DNA of 64,000 nucleotides from Agelaius tricolor. Taxonomy: Eukaryota > Chordata > Aves > Passeriformes > Icteridae. Below, piece by piece: positions 49,980-63,616 of this stretch (the stretch's first letter is position 1; the number at the start of each line of letters is the position of its first letter). The stretch spans positions 78,842,881 through 78,906,880 of the forward strand of contig JALJCS010000001.1 in assembly GCA_023055355.1 (NCBI GenBank), written 5' to 3'. The notes under the pieces were generated by a model. That model made no database searches, was not told the DNA's origin, and was given only the letters and a program-made list of their open reading frames with translations. The translations under genes and the position numbers were made by a program.

Positions 49980-50448
49980 TCAGTTAAAGAATGGGTCCAA
50001 GTCTTCTTCCATGTTGACATCAGGCACCAGCTGATCTGATACTTCCTTAGCACCATATCCTGAATTCGATACATTAAAATCTGTAGAAAACCATGGATGG
50101 TCCAGAATTTCCTGTGAAGTCAGCCTTTCTGATGGCTCTCGACGCAGTATGCTACGTATGAGGCATTTTGCCTTAGGGGATAGAGTTTCTGGAATGTTAA
50201 ACTGCCCACGACGGATCTTGCTGAACAGGGAACTAGGCTCAATGTCATGGAAAGGATAGCGTCCAACCAGCATGGTATAAAGCATGACACCTAGACTCCA
50301 CACGTCCGCTGCTTTGCCAGAGTAGCTGCCATTTGTGTTCAAGATCTCTGGACTCACATAGGCTGGGCATCCATGCTTATCAGAAAGAGAGTCATCATTT
50401 CCTCTTAAAATATAAGCATCTTCTAGGCTTTCCAATTTCACTCTAGTC
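49980..50448 (-). CDS. TRIB2: TRIB2 exon 3 (C-lobe, COP1-binding tail, stop codon)
   Basis: This is the terminal coding exon. It completes codon 188 and encodes residues 189-343, then a TGA at 49980-49982. The acceptor is ccccccacag followed by GACTAGAG at 50448, behind a strong pyrimidine tract. Visible elements in order are SLEDAY, where the DFG motif of active kinases is replaced by [13 protein letters not shown], equivalent to the APE segment; [13 protein letters not shown] of the F-helix region; ILDHPWF, with HPWF at about 305-308, the MEK1-binding motif of the family; and DQLVPD at about 326-331, the COP1-binding motif. The protein ends in DPFFN. The SLE change and the degenerate catalytic loop in exon 2 mark a pseudokinase. 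The tail motifs match TRIB2 rather than TRIB1 or TRIB3. The reading frame is intact, with no stop or frameshift. Confidence 0.98.
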
Positions 50449-53400
50449 CTGTGGGGGGAGGGGAAAAAAACAAAACATAATACTATCAAGGTAAGCAAAC
50501 ATCAAACACAAATTCTGACTGTTGCAATTCTATGGTTATAATAGTCATACTCTACAAAATTTGACAACTGCAGAAGTGCATCAGTTTAAAATCCCACTCA
50601 CAGCAGTCATTACAGATAAATTGATATTGTCTCTTCCATACTGGTTAGAGATATTAGGCCCATATAGGGAATACTGCCACACATACAGCTAGAGGATTTC
50701 AAATACAGTCACGTCCAGTAAACTCATTAATAAATTTAATTAATAACTCATTAATAAGTTCTCTTAAAAAGAGGATAGGAACTGCCATATTCATGCTTTC
50801 GGTTAATTTTACATAGACATGATTTCCAAAAGGGGACATAAACCTCAAGATCTTTTCTGAGCTGGATGCACTCTAACCTACCTATGTAGGATTCACACCC
50901 AAATACAAACCCAGCCCTAACTACACAAGGTTATTTTGACACCCGTCATGCTGGCAAAGCCACTCTGTACACCTGTAGTTCAGCAAGGTTTAAGAGTAAT
51001 AAAATGGTCACTCTGACCCTAAATGATCCCTCTCACCAGCCAACACTTTCCTTTACCCCAGCAATTTTCAGAGAAATTAAGAAAGAGCACTTTTAACAAA
51101 TTTCAGTCTTCCCAAATAGAATTTTGGGCAAAGGGAGATCAGGTGAGCTGAAGGCCAAGATTAACAGCAAGCTTATCTACCCAGCTGAGCCAGAGGAGCT
51201 TCTTGCACTGGAATGAACAGAGAAGCTGGCAAAGGACTTGCAGAGATGACAGGAAAGCCTTATCTAGACTGCAAACTCCTGCTGCCTGCAAAGCACTGTG
51301 AACTTGTCATTGTGCTGCAGTAATTATCTCTGCAAGAGAATTTTCTTCCCTTATGGATATCACACAGGAGCAGAAAAAAAATGATGCAGAGCTGCTTGTC
51401 ATAGCACTAGCTGAACATAACCTTTCTTTCCCTTCTCACTGCTAGGCTTTTTATCTATATTTAAAAATCTGTCCCTGTTGGATGCATCCAAAGGATTACC
51501 AAGTACCCTTCAGACTACTTCTCAGCAAAGGGTGGTTTAGAGAACAGTCACTACAATGCAACAGGGCTTGTCCAGTGCCATGGGATTGCAGAGTGACCTA
51601 GCAGTAGTGCAGATTTTCCTTTCAATAATTTGGGGTCATAACTCAACTTTGAGTTTTAGTGCCCTCATCCCTGAACCCCACAGGTCTGTTGCCATCACTC
51701 TTAGCCCTGTGACACGGCCCCGCTCTCGTACCACAGACATTCACAGGCAGGGACTGGACTTCATCCCAGAAGGCAGAATCTGCGTCTCTTGACTAAACCA
51801 CGTAATTTAACAGGCATTAAAATAGACAAGGAGAGCCTTGTTTCTTAAATGTTTACTGAAGACAACACTGATTGAGCCTGAGCTGCGAAAGACATCTGGG
51901 CCAGCTTTGGCTTAGACTTAGTTCCAGGGCAGCTCAGCCCTATCTTTTTTGAACCAACAGAAGAGCATTTTACTCCATGGAGTACTCCAGAGGCAACTGT
52001 GCCATAAACTTTCATGACACTTGGACCTTTTCAACAGCTAAATAAGTTTACTAGCAGAGGTGAAAGCCCCTCTGGCAACGTGCCCCAAATGAGGAAGTCA
52101 TAAATACAGAATTCCGAATACCTGGCTCCCAAGCACAGTGTGTCAGGGCAGCTCCTTCTCTCCTGAAACAGGCCAGTGTTTGCTCCTCCAGTTCAATGCT
52201 GATGGGCATTGCTCAATACACCTGCTTCCTCATTAATTACCACTGCCATCCTAACAGTACTTCTGGCCATGGACAACCCCCTCATTAGCACTCAAACAAT
52301 ACTTTACAGCAGCAATGCACCACACAGGAAGTGGGCTGCAAGGAAAAACTTCACTACAATTACCAAGACCACAGAAATTTCCCTCTGCACACAAAGCAGA
52401 GGGTCCACAACAGGAGAGTGACTTGAGGAGAGTCCTGTCACAGTGCTCAGCTTTGACACATTCCTGCACCTGCGCAGCGTAGGAAGAGAAGCAAGGAGAA
52501 ACGCCCGGAGGAAAAAAAACATGCCAAAGAGGGCAGAGAACAGAGAAGAGGAAATGAAAGGGAAGGCAGGGACATGAGTTGTGGTTCCATTTGCATTGCC
52601 CACCTCAGTTTTTCCATAAAAAAGCATGTCTAGCAATAAAACAGTGGGGCCAGATACTCAAACATGCATTAAGTCACTGAACTGCCAGACAGGAAAACAT
52701 CGACTCACTCCTGCTAACTAACAGAAGCAGAACACACACACAGGGAGTGGGGCAGAGCAGGCTATTAATAAACAACTTCCAGGAGGGAATTCACCCCCAC
52801 ACACGCTCGCCTGCCATCCCAGTGTCAACAACACAGGGAAATGTTCTTTACTTTCCTATCCTATTTTACATTTCTGGGAGTTGCCAAAGACTTTAGAAAA
52901 ACAGTTCAATAAGAAGCTTTTATATTACATATAATTATTGGCATTCCCAAATCTCTCATTTCCTACAACGGACACAGTACAAAACCACAGAGAACAGACT
53001 GCAAGGTGTGTCAAAAACTCTTATTTTTTTTTTTTCCAAGAGAAGAAATAATTTCTTGATAATAAAAGAGAAGCAGCACACAAAAGCCATATCCCCATCT
53101 TGCTTTCCTTGCAAGGTGCTGCAGCCTCCACACAAAACAGTGGGTTTTGTTTAAGCAAGCAAATGGAACAACAGCTGGCCCTTATCTGCCTGCTCCTCTG
53201 TAAGCTGTGGGCAAATGAAAACACTCCAGCCAGGTTTTTCATCCTGCTGAGCCGACAGGCTTTGAGGAAACAAAAGGTCCCAAATTAAACAAAAACACAA
53301 CCTTCAGTCCTCTTCCTCCTGGTCAGCCCCAAACCCTGAGCCAGAGACTCCCTTGTGCCAAGTGGTGAAATGGCTCCTCTGCAAGCAGGCAGTGCTCCTG

Positions 53401-55465
53401 CAGCACTGGGCATACATTTCCCTGGCAGACTGCAGGGCCTGCATCCCCTGAGCACACACTGCCAGCTGCATGGCCTCAGCATGGCTTTCTCCTCTCCCAG
53501 CAACACCCAGGCACAGCCCAGGTGTTCCCAGTTTGTAAAGTCCAGTGTCTTCACAGTCGATGATAACAAAGACTTTCCATCCCTACAGCAAGGAGAGCAC
53601 AGGGATGGGAAGGGCTGTCTGACTTGACATAGCTGGCAATAGAAAGAGCTCACAGGGTGGTTCTCCCAGCACCACCAGGCAGGACTGGGGCTGGGCAGAC
53701 CCACTGCAGCCCATTTTCTGTGACAGATGACTTCACCCACCTCAGCCTCACAGATGGAACACAGTCTGTGCAGTGCTACCACTGGGTACTGCACAGGTGT
53801 GTGTACACAGCAACTCTCAGTCCCCTTTTGACAGTCGTTCCACATCTTTCCAGGCAATCAAAAAGCAGCAGCCTGGCTCAGAAAGTGCTATTTCCCAGTG
53901 CACAGTACCCCATCTCTGTGAGAAACAGCTTCCAGTTTTGCTGGCCTTCCTTTACACTGCATTTCAAGCATTGGCTAAAAGAGCTCTGCTTTCTGCAATC
54001 CAGTGATGTTTAAGGTTTGGTTTTTAGGTTGTTTTTGGGAGGGGAAATCAGGCAGGGAGTATGGAAGGGGATGAGAAAAAGGGGAGTCAAAGTCTAAATA
54101 CAGAGAAATGCAGAATGCTGAATGAGAAGCAATCTCTCTCCCCCACATGCCTCTCTCAGAAAGCACTGAAATCAAATAGCCATGAACAGGAATAAAAGCC
54201 AACAACAACAAACAGACCCTGAAAACTACAAGACGATTCTGAGAACACAGAACCTCCACAGAAAAGGGTGGGGAGTGCATCCAACTGCAGATTAACTGGA
54301 CAACCCAAAATTTGACATTTGTTAAGGCAAAGGACAGAAAAAAACAAACATGAAGGTGTGAAATCACAATCAACTTTGAAGTGCCTCCCATCACAGAGAG
54401 GAAAAAGGGCAAATAAAAATAGTTCCCTAAAAACCTCTCATTCTCTAAGTAATTAACTCACATCAGTCCCCACAAGAGAAAAAGGATTCTCACAAAGGAT
54501 CCCCAGAAGAGAAAAAAGTTCTCCAAAAGCACCAGCATTTGAGCTTGACAAACAGTTGCAACAAATTAATCCCCGAAGTTCAAATGTAAGCTACTGCCTC
54601 AGCCGGATGAGAATTACTTTGTACACATACTGCAGGGCAACAAAGAGTTTTGCCAAGGCTTACGTAATTACAATACATAATTTCAAGTTTTAATGCAGAC
54701 CCCGAATAAGCACTTGGAAAAAGAGCATTATGTATCTATCAGATCATTGATAAAACACTGCATTAGTTTAATGCATTAAAAAAAATACAACCCTGAATCA
54801 TGGCTATTTAAAAAGGGGAAGCTATTCTGCCTATGAATGCTTTCCCATTACTGGTGAATGAAACCACAGAAGTGCAATCAGAGGGCAGCAGCAGCACTCG
54901 GACGGGAAATGCGTCTTTGTCCCCATAGAAACCGTCAGGGAAACCCATGAAAAACAATACCACTCTGAGTTTCTTATCAATATGCCATTCATTACTTGAC
55001 TGCATTCAGACTTTGCTCTTCAGTAATGTAACAAAACATAATCAATTGTCTTCCCGAAGGTTCTCCAATGCAACCTTTGGCGCACTCACCTCTGCCTTTG
55101 TTGCACATCCCACACTTTTTTTCCAACAGATTCACATTACTCTTCCCTGCAGAGCTTTGGGACTATCAGCAAATTGCTATCCTGCCTTTTGACACTGAAA
55201 CCAGGGCATAAGAATCCAACATTCACACTTGCTCTCCAAAAGCAAACAATTTCCATACCAAAATCAGTTGAATTATTCAGAGGGCTCTCAACTCATAAGG
55301 CAGGAGAAAAAAAATCTTTAACATTTAAAGCAGTGACAAGAACTGTTAGTCTGAGCGTTTCAGAAGAAAATACCTTCATTGCAGTGAATAAGCAGTCAGC
55401 AGTAAAGGAGCCTGCACCTGAATCAATGAAAGCAGTTGCCTCTAGTCTGTCCCCAAAGCCATCTG

Positions 55466-55509
55466 TATGAGAAATAATACCTGAGCATATGAGAAATAAT
55501 ACCTGAGCA
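55466..55509 (+). repeat. Perfect 22-base tandem duplication in TRIB2 intron 2
   Basis: The 22-base unit starting tatgagaaataatacctg occurs twice back to back with no mismatch. This indicates a recent local duplication. Confidence 0.97.
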
Positions 55510-56069
55510 ACAGCTGAGCCAACCTTCCCATTTTGGGAACACTAACTGCAGACTGGGCCCACAATTTTTGCACAGCAACATTCCCCATATGACAGCCAAA
55601 TCAGCTGCTTTTGGAAGAGACTGAAGGAGCCATCCTGCTCTGGACACTCCAGATACACCATCCAATTGTTACTTAGGCTGGGTAAAATTAAAAGATCCAG
55701 ATTTACAGATTCTATGCAGCAGACTCTGGAGATCAGGAAACAAACATCATTGCCATCTGAATTACTATTTTTTTAAATACAATTGCAGGTAAATATAAAA
55801 TGACAATTTCTAAAGGTGCTTCACAATATTCCTCCAAGGGTAAAAAGCTGAAAGCGCCCAAGAAATGTTCTCTCATATTTCAATAGTATTCTGACTGAGA
55901 CCAGGAGAGCCTTTCCCTAGGTAGAGGCATTGAAGCCATTGACTGCCCAGTGGACCAGGGATTGCTCCTAGGTGGCCAATAATTTACAGGTCATTTAATC
56001 GAGGTCAGTTGCCCACACCTCATCATAATGATGAGAAGAGCATGCATGCAATTAGAGTCACAAGGAGGC

Positions 56070-56138
56070 AAAAAAAAAAAAAAAGGGAAGCTCAACATAG
56101 GAAGCAGTTATCTTTTGCTAATCGATTTTTTTTTTTTT
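56070..56138 (+). repeat. A15 and T13 inverted homopolymer pair
   Basis: Fifteen A residues at 56070-56084 and thirteen T at 56126-56138, about 40 bases apart in intron 2. The pair could form a hairpin in the transcript. Confidence 0.85.
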
Positions 56139-59100
56139 AACCAAGGGAATCTCTCCTAAATAATGCAGAAGTAGGCATTCTTCATAAGGGAGCCAGTGAG
56201 ACAGGGAAGGCGGTAATGAAAGCCCCGGCAGATGATTTGCAGCTCTGGTGAAAAGACTGGTTCTGAACTCACAACTACCCAATCTCCTTGGGGGCAGAGG
56301 GGCACACAGGAGCAGGGGGAAATGTTATGCCATCCATTTAAATCCTGCTCCTTTCACCAATAGATCCCTTTCCAATTTGTAACAGCAAAGAGCATGGGTG
56401 TTCACCACACAACGTCCTACACAATTTCAGAGAAGAAAAATAAACAAACTCTGCACAAAGGCTGTTAGACAGTCTCTTGCATAATGAAACAGGCTCAAGG
56501 AAATGTTTCAAAAGACAACTGGGACTTTCAGGCAGCACAGGTTTACAGGATGAACCTCGTTCCTAAGGGAAGATTCCTTCACGGGTACTTCCGCACAATG
56601 AGGAACCCTCTAAAAATTACATCTCCCTCACCCTTCCTCTGCAGGGATGCTAACAGCACAGACAGCCTTGCCTGCATCCCCCGACATGCAGTACCCAGCA
56701 ACTTAGAGCTTTTAACTTGTTTTAAGCTGGTCTGGGTTTTTTCCCTACAGAATTCCACTTACAAATCCTCTGGCTCATCTCCAGGAAGGACTGGTGCCCC
56801 AAAGACCTCAGTTTTACAACACTCAAATAGGATTGCTAGGAACAGCCTGTCCTGTATGCCATATACTTTGTTTCTTCCATGCCCTTATTGCCTAAAGACA
56901 AAACATACTCCCCAGAGAGTTGGTAGGTAGTGATGCTTGTGTTGAGGTGCAGGCTGTGAAATCCACTGCAGACTCTTCCACAGAGGAGCTCAGTTACAAT
57001 ACCCTGAGCAATCCATTCTTCTGTAAGAATCTGAGTCAGGACAGCTACTTCACTACTTCACTTTTGTCTTGTTAGATCACATTGAAGATCAGAGTTTTAA
57101 AAGGCTATGCTGTCAACCATATGCTGTGTTTCCCATCTTTTCTAGGTCTTTTGATACAATGCATGATGAAGCTCCACAGGGAAAGAAGACCACAATTTTT
57201 TTTTTAATATAACGTCATGTTGTGAAAACAGCCCAGTACTTTCTCAGCCTACAATGGGTGCTCAACATCTCTAAGGCCATGCCATTATTTCACAACCTTA
57301 CTGAAAACCTTTTGCTTAGACGTCTGCAATCCTGTCTCCAAGCAATACACATCTATCAAAAAAGCAGGTGCTCAAGACTAAATATGCCCCAGGTTGGCTC
57401 CTCTTTACAATCACCACCTTTCCTCTCCCTCCCAAGCCTGATGTAATCCCCAAGTGTGATAATAACAACAATTAAAAGAGAAGGCAGCAGAAGAATTTCA
57501 CTCGGACAATGCACTGCAGCTGTGACTAGTTGGGCTCCTGCCTCCCTTTCTCATTCACCCCTAGCACAGACATCCAGATACCCTCAGTCTCCACTCATAA
57601 TTCAAAATGGACCATTTTGCAGCAAGTCTAAGGATGGAGGTTTTCAAGTCTTTAAAAGGACCAGCTATTTAACTGAATTTGAGATGTCCTGAGACACATC
57701 TACTCATCTACTCCAGGGGCTACAGAGCACCTTTTGTCAGAGAGATCAATCCCACAATGGGCATCTCAGGAGAGGCACCACCCATGACTGACATGACAGC
57801 CAACACATACCACAGCATCCTGCCTGAACAGGGAGAGTGAAGAAGACAAGGCCCTACTATGATCCACATAGTGCAAAGTGCTTAAATGACACCCCAGGGG
57901 TAAAACCTCCTGCAAACTCCAGTGCTGGCTTCAACAGCTGGTCTCATTGAAAGGCCTTGAGCTGACTCAAGGTCCATCTGAGTTCCCATCATCATCCCAG
58001 GGCCAGACAGCAGCCAAATCTTCCCTGGCTTTTGCATTAATTTATAACCTTTGGCACAGCAATTAACCTGTATAACTATCTATGTCCTTAGGGGGAGATT
58101 TATGCACTTCACAGGGTGGCTGTGATGTTCACCACCTGCAGACAGCCTCCCTCTTCCCTCCTGCTGGGAAGGGCACCAAACACATCAGTGTCACTCCCAG
58201 GAACAGGGTGAGAAGAGAGACTTAGTAACCAAACCGCACAAAGGCAATGAGGACATGAACCCTTCTGTGGAAAACAGTTGCGCAACCACTTCATCTTCTA
58301 CCTAAGCCTCACAGCAGATTTGCTGTCCATTAAGAAATCTGCCTTCCTCCATACTTTAAGAATAATAATTTCTGGTTTGAAATCTGACCTATGAGTCTCC
58401 ACTATTGAAGAACTTGTGCTCTTTGGTCCTGCGGCCCCGTTCAGTGTAGAGCAAAGTGCTTAAATGACAAAACAGATGAAGACTGTTTTTATTTCTAAAT
58501 CTTCAGGTATTTTAAGAGCACTCCCATTTTGTTTGATTTTCTTCCACTTTAGGACTCTCTAGGACTTAGGGAAAGCATTAACTTACACGTTCTCTACAGA
58601 ATTGTAAGGGTAACAGCAAATTTTAACACATTGATGAAAAAGCTGCTGACCACATTATACTCTGAGAAATGCTGGGGAGAAAAGCTTACTACTTACTATA
58701 AGAAAATGAAAGGTCTACATGCAAAAAGGTTGGTATATGCATTTGTATTTTTTGTGGGATCAGGTTTGTATCATGAGGATTGGAAACAACATAACTAGGT
58801 CATGTTAAAGCATCATCCACTCAAAGCTGAGAAATTAAAGAGGAAAAATTATTCTAAGAGCACCAAGTAAATATGTTATGCTAGCACAGGCTTTCTAAAT
58901 TAGTGTATTGTACTGGCTGCATTCCCCTGGCATAGAGCAAAAAGTGTCAAATCCTGTTTATTTTTATTGAATCCCACCTGCCTCATATTTACTCAAAGAA
59001 TAGAGGAAAATTACAATATCTAAATACCAAAATTATTTTAATTTTCCCTTCAACAAGTCTGATGAATGTACAAGGTCTTTAAGCTTCAAATATTACGACA

Positions 59101-62100
59101 GCTAATATTTTAATATAATTAAAGGCTTAAAAACACACTAAAGAAATTAATAATTCCCTGACAGCAGAAATGTTCTTGTATTAAGCAAACCATTGAAACA
59201 ACCAACACAGAAATGCTTCATTTAATTCTGAGATCTTTCAGATGGCTCTTTCTCAAAGCATCTGCTATGTATCAGACTGATGAACTGCTTTATTAGCTAT
59301 ATACTGTGTATGGCACTATTTTTAGCACAACCCAAAAAAAACCTGCCTGTTCTGCAACATCATTATGGGACACCAGCTAGGAGAAGGGCACAGTTCTGCC
59401 CAAGGGCCTACTATGAGGACAGGCTGTACATGGAAAATGGTAAATACCATGACATGAACACAGATAAAATACTCAAAAGCAAGAGCCTCACAACATTAAT
59501 ACCAACCTGGCTTCATACCCAGGAGAAAAATTTTTAACAACATGGATGGAAGGAGAAAATATACAAGAACACAGGTTTTATCATAGGTCATTCACTGTTT
59601 TGGATTTAAGTTTCATTCTGAAGTGTAAGGACACAGTTTTTGAAGTGCCTTAGAGGTACTTTAGAAAGTCTGTTGAGACTCAACATGGCAAGTCAGTGTT
59701 GTTTTCCATATATTCAGTGTTCTGGAAGCCACTACAATCATTTAATAGATGTGCTGCTGCTTGCTAACCCAGTCTTACAAAACATTTCCAGCCATGCTGT
59801 AATGTCTTAGAACTTCTGCTTCATCAAAATCAGCTGCAGGTTTATGGAGTTTAACTCTGAAATTTCAATACTACAAGACTGGCTATTTCACTTATAGTTT
59901 ACCCAGGGATCTACAGACACCTCCTCCTAAAAAACACAACTGCACTACCTTTTATACAAAACAAAAACCCATGTAGCAACAGCACACATCATTTTTATGG
60001 AATGCAATTCACCCTATCTTCCAACTTCCTACAGTTCAGGATTTAAAGAAACTATAAACTACCTTGAAACACAGACAATTTTTTTCTGTTTGTTTCCACA
60101 GTGGAATTCTGAGTTTCATTTTAAGTGCTAATGTACTTGCATTGTACTTACACATGCAATAGTGTAAGACATGATCTGAGTCTCTCATGGACTTACCACA
60201 TTAAGGAGAACACCTCTAGTACAATTAGGACCCCTACAGAATGCTCAGTGCTACCAGCCTATAACAATACTTTATTCCAGTTACCAGTTCATTAGAAACA
60301 TCCCAAGGCACTGTGATTTGTAGCATCCAAATAACACACATTTTTAGTGGGGACATCAAGTTGAAGCTAAGAGCACTTTTGGTGCTGCTAGATCAGGAGC
60401 CCAAATCTTTGCAAATGCCAGCTGTAATTTAGATAATGGGGATGGGGTAGAAGAATTTTAACACTGTATGCACCACCTGCAAAACTTCAGGAGCTCTGTT
60501 CTTCTATTGAACTACCAGGATGTCATTAGGATCAATGAAAGATGATGTACTAAGAAATGCTTTAAAATTGATTTTCTTTTTTAAACAAATGGAACTACTT
60601 CCACGTAACCTTCACATTCCCTCTGGCTCCTCCAGTCTGGCAGCTCTCAGCCAACAACAGACAAGCATCTTACTTAAAAAAAAATAAAAGCACCAAGTTT
60701 TCCATTCATGTGTTGCCTGCCTGCTGGATTTCACATCTTTTCTACTACCAAAATTAAAGCCACGAGAGTCTTCAGGAAGAGGAAGTTCCAAAGTGGTAGG
60801 TACTTAAAATGAACTGCAGAAAAACAGCCTTGAAGAAATAGGAAAAGAACTGCTAAGAAAGAGCTTCACTGAAGAGCAGGTGACACACAGCAGCAGAGTT
60901 CACACACATTTCTCAAAACATCATTTTTATCTCTTCTCTCCCTCTCTGGTTCATTATGAGCTCTAGAGAGCAAGGGATGGTGCAGCACCCATCTGCCAGG
61001 CACGGCTGCTGACGGCAGCTCCTCGAGGACTGCTCAGCACACAGGAATCCTCAGCAGCAGCTTCAGACACATGGGAGCTCGGAGGGATGCAAGCAACACA
61101 CCAACACCTCTGTGAACTCAGGAGGACCAGGAAGATTTTTCATTTCTAAATATAGCAGGAGATTGAAAGTGATGACTGATTACAGTATGATGATCAGAGG
61201 ATGTGAAAAAAGGCAGTCACTGCTGTTTGGTTCTATTTCTATCTCACATTATTTCATCTCTGTTTATTTAGTAGAGAAAGGATTACAATACCTTCCTACT
61301 TACAAACCAACATTACATCCAGAAGAAAACCGCATTATGATTATCTTAAAAATAACCAGCAAGTCCTATTTGACCTTTATAGTGAATTATTGTATAATTA
61401 GAAGACAATGCTCAGAACTGAGCAACAGTGTCATTTTGCAAACAACAGCTAAGTTAAAAACATTCATAAAAGCCAACACTGCTATTACAGTACACACCAC
61501 TTTTCTTGGGTGGCTGAAGGATTTGGCCCTGTGCCTCCTATGCTGCACTCCGTTCCTAGTAAGCAGCAGGGTAGGAGTTCAAGAGCATTCAGCACAGGCC
61601 TGTGTCTGCTCCCACTGCACTGCTCTGAGCTCATGCTGCCTTCCCTTGGATGAGCTCCTCCAAGTTCTGCTCTTCATGCAAAACCACACATGTTTACATA
61701 CATCCCCAGGAAAAAAAAAAATCCACTTAAACATTAGGACGTTATCATCTACAACAGAGAACAACCCCTCAACTATTTTGCACAAGTTTCCTTCTTATCT
61801 TCATCAGAGGTTCTAGAATGGTGCTTAGTTATTAAACTGGGAGTAAAAGTTGTGGAAGTGCAGCTTATATCTAGCTGCTCTGCATTTCTCTATGAATGAT
61901 CATTAAGCTCGTTTAATTTTATACTTTTTTTATTTGAAAAAGATGAGGAATCAGACCTTGGGGCTGCAGTAGAAAAATGCTTTGCAGACAATCATCTGAA
62001 CTGAATTAAGAAGTGAAAATATATATTATTTTTCAGTCTGTAAATAGGTTAAAAGGAGAAGCCTATTTTGCAAAACTCAGCTTGCAATAAAATAAATGTA

Positions 62101-63323
62101 GAGAATATTTAAATGGGATAGATTGTCATCTTTATTATGTCATTTTTATTTTAAGACCAGGAACTTTTCTTTCCTGAATGAATTGTGTATTAGTTTTTTG
62201 TAATTTTTAGATCACTAACTTCCTGAGAAAGAAGTTCTTCCTGTGGAGAACTTTGAGAATTTGGCTGTTTCTTGTAATTCCCCAACAGAACTGATATGCA
62301 CTGGTTATTTTTAACAAAGCTCTCCAAAACATCCATTTCACTCTGCAGCAGTTTGAACAAGTTTTCAGACAATTTTTAGTAATCAATTAAAAATGTAAAC
62401 CATGTCCCCATTCTCTACCAAGACCAGAAGAAGTACAAAGGCAGGTTCTGCTCCCATTTAGATGTTTGGATTTTTTTTTAATGGTCATCTTCCAATTTAA
62501 TGACTCTGTGAAAGCCTAACATGATTCTGACAGTATTGATTGCTCTGATACCTTATGTGGAAGTTGTAAATAAATTCATCATTCAAGACAAAGAAGACTG
62601 GTAAACAGAAGGAAAGGGATAGGAAATTTCCACACATACAACAGTACGGCTATTGCTCCACATCAGAAAGAGTATTCAACAATATACCCAGAGTATCCAG
62701 TGCTATTTCTTTCCCTGTCTTCCCATACTCCTTCCCCAAATCATTTACACAGAAGGGTGTCTAGGGAGGAGATATCATTTAAAAAAACCAAACCAGTAGT
62801 TCCCCAAGTAGTACAACAGGTGGTCCTACAAACAAGCACCCCCAGTGCAAGGCAGTTTCAGTCTTAGTATAATTAGTGACCACATAATACTCTTACAAGC
62901 AGCCTCCAGACCCTCTGAGCGTGGAAAACAAGATGTCCTCAGAACAGTCTGACAGAAAACACTTGACTGCTCTTCCTCTTTACAGCTCCTCACTGGAATG
63001 AGCCATTTCAGTCCCCAGTCCTCTTTAACATCCTCTTTTAACACCAGCAGCCTTTATAATAGTGCAGCTCTTACACCAGACACCCTTTCAGATGGATGTC
63101 TCCCCAAGAGGAATGAGGAAACTCCTCTAGGTGGAGATGCAGAATGCAAACAGCTCTCTATACTTACTTTACTCCAAAACCTAAGCCAGAAGGTAAAATG
63201 GCACATCCATCCCACGATCAGGTTGCAGAGGAAAATAAAGTGTACTACAAACAAAGGCTACAATATCCTGCACCTCCAACTATCTGACCTCAGGCACCCC
63301 CAGCCATAACGAGGGAGACTTAC

Positions 63324-63616
63324 CTTTCTTCATCCTTAAAAATAAACTTTCGCAGCTTGAGATCCCGCAGTACCAGTCCACCATCATGGCAGTGTGCAAC
63401 AGCAGAAGCTATTTGATAGAAGAGTTTGGCTGCCTCCTCTTCTTTAAGCTTCTTGCAGGTACGAACAAACGAATGCATGTCCCCATAGCTCCTTTCAAAG
63501 AACACATACGCTTTTGTCTCCCCGAGAATTATTTCAGTAATTTGGTTGATATTTTTATGCGCAGGCAGACAAAAACATGGTGCTAATAACTCCTGGTAGC
63601 AGCCAATATCAAACAC
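63324..63616 (-). CDS. TRIB2: TRIB2 exon 2 (Tribbles pseudokinase 2, N-lobe to catalytic loop)
   Basis: This internal exon encodes residues 91-187 plus two bases of codon 188, taking the protein as 343 residues. TRIB2 is a cytoplasmic/nuclear pseudokinase scaffold that recruits the E3 ligase COP1 to substrates such as C/EBP-alpha and modulates MAPK and AKT signalling (family knowledge). The translation begins [14 protein letters not shown] and continues through [19 protein letters not shown] and [15 protein letters not shown] to the degenerate catalytic loop LRDLKLRKF. There LRD replaces HRD at 173-175, and K177 and K180 are present. The acceptor is a cag followed by GTG at 63616, after a pyrimidine-rich stretch. 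The donor is gtaagt just below 63324. The split AG|G arginine codon joins in frame to exon 3. It differs from the human protein as I remember it at several residues near the exon start. The call is very secure. Confidence 0.97.

Larger units (their letters stand above)
50449..63323 (-). other. TRIB2: TRIB2 intron 2
   Basis: This 12,875-base intron has a GTAAGT donor at its right end and a pyrimidine-rich CCCCCCACAG acceptor at its left end. I recognise no coding exon, RNA gene or interspersed repeat inside it. The long chance frames (for example 53285-53857 and 61112-61816) show no known domain and have no splice or codon support. Visible small structures are a perfect 22-base tandem duplication at 55466-55509, an A15 and T13 pair at 56070-56138, and a relatively GC-rich stretch at about 53290-53770. 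It may hold enhancers, but nothing in the sequence proves one. Confidence 0.9.

Noticed and set aside
53285..53857. 190-codon open frame on the minus strand in intron 2
   Set aside because: Cysteine- and serine-rich chance translation with no domain, overlapping other open frames on the plus strand. It has no consensus exon borders that I could support.
61112..61816. 234-codon open frame on the plus strand inside TRIB2 intron 2
   Set aside because: No recognisable domain, amino-acid composition typical of translated noncoding AT-rich DNA, no splice or promoter support.
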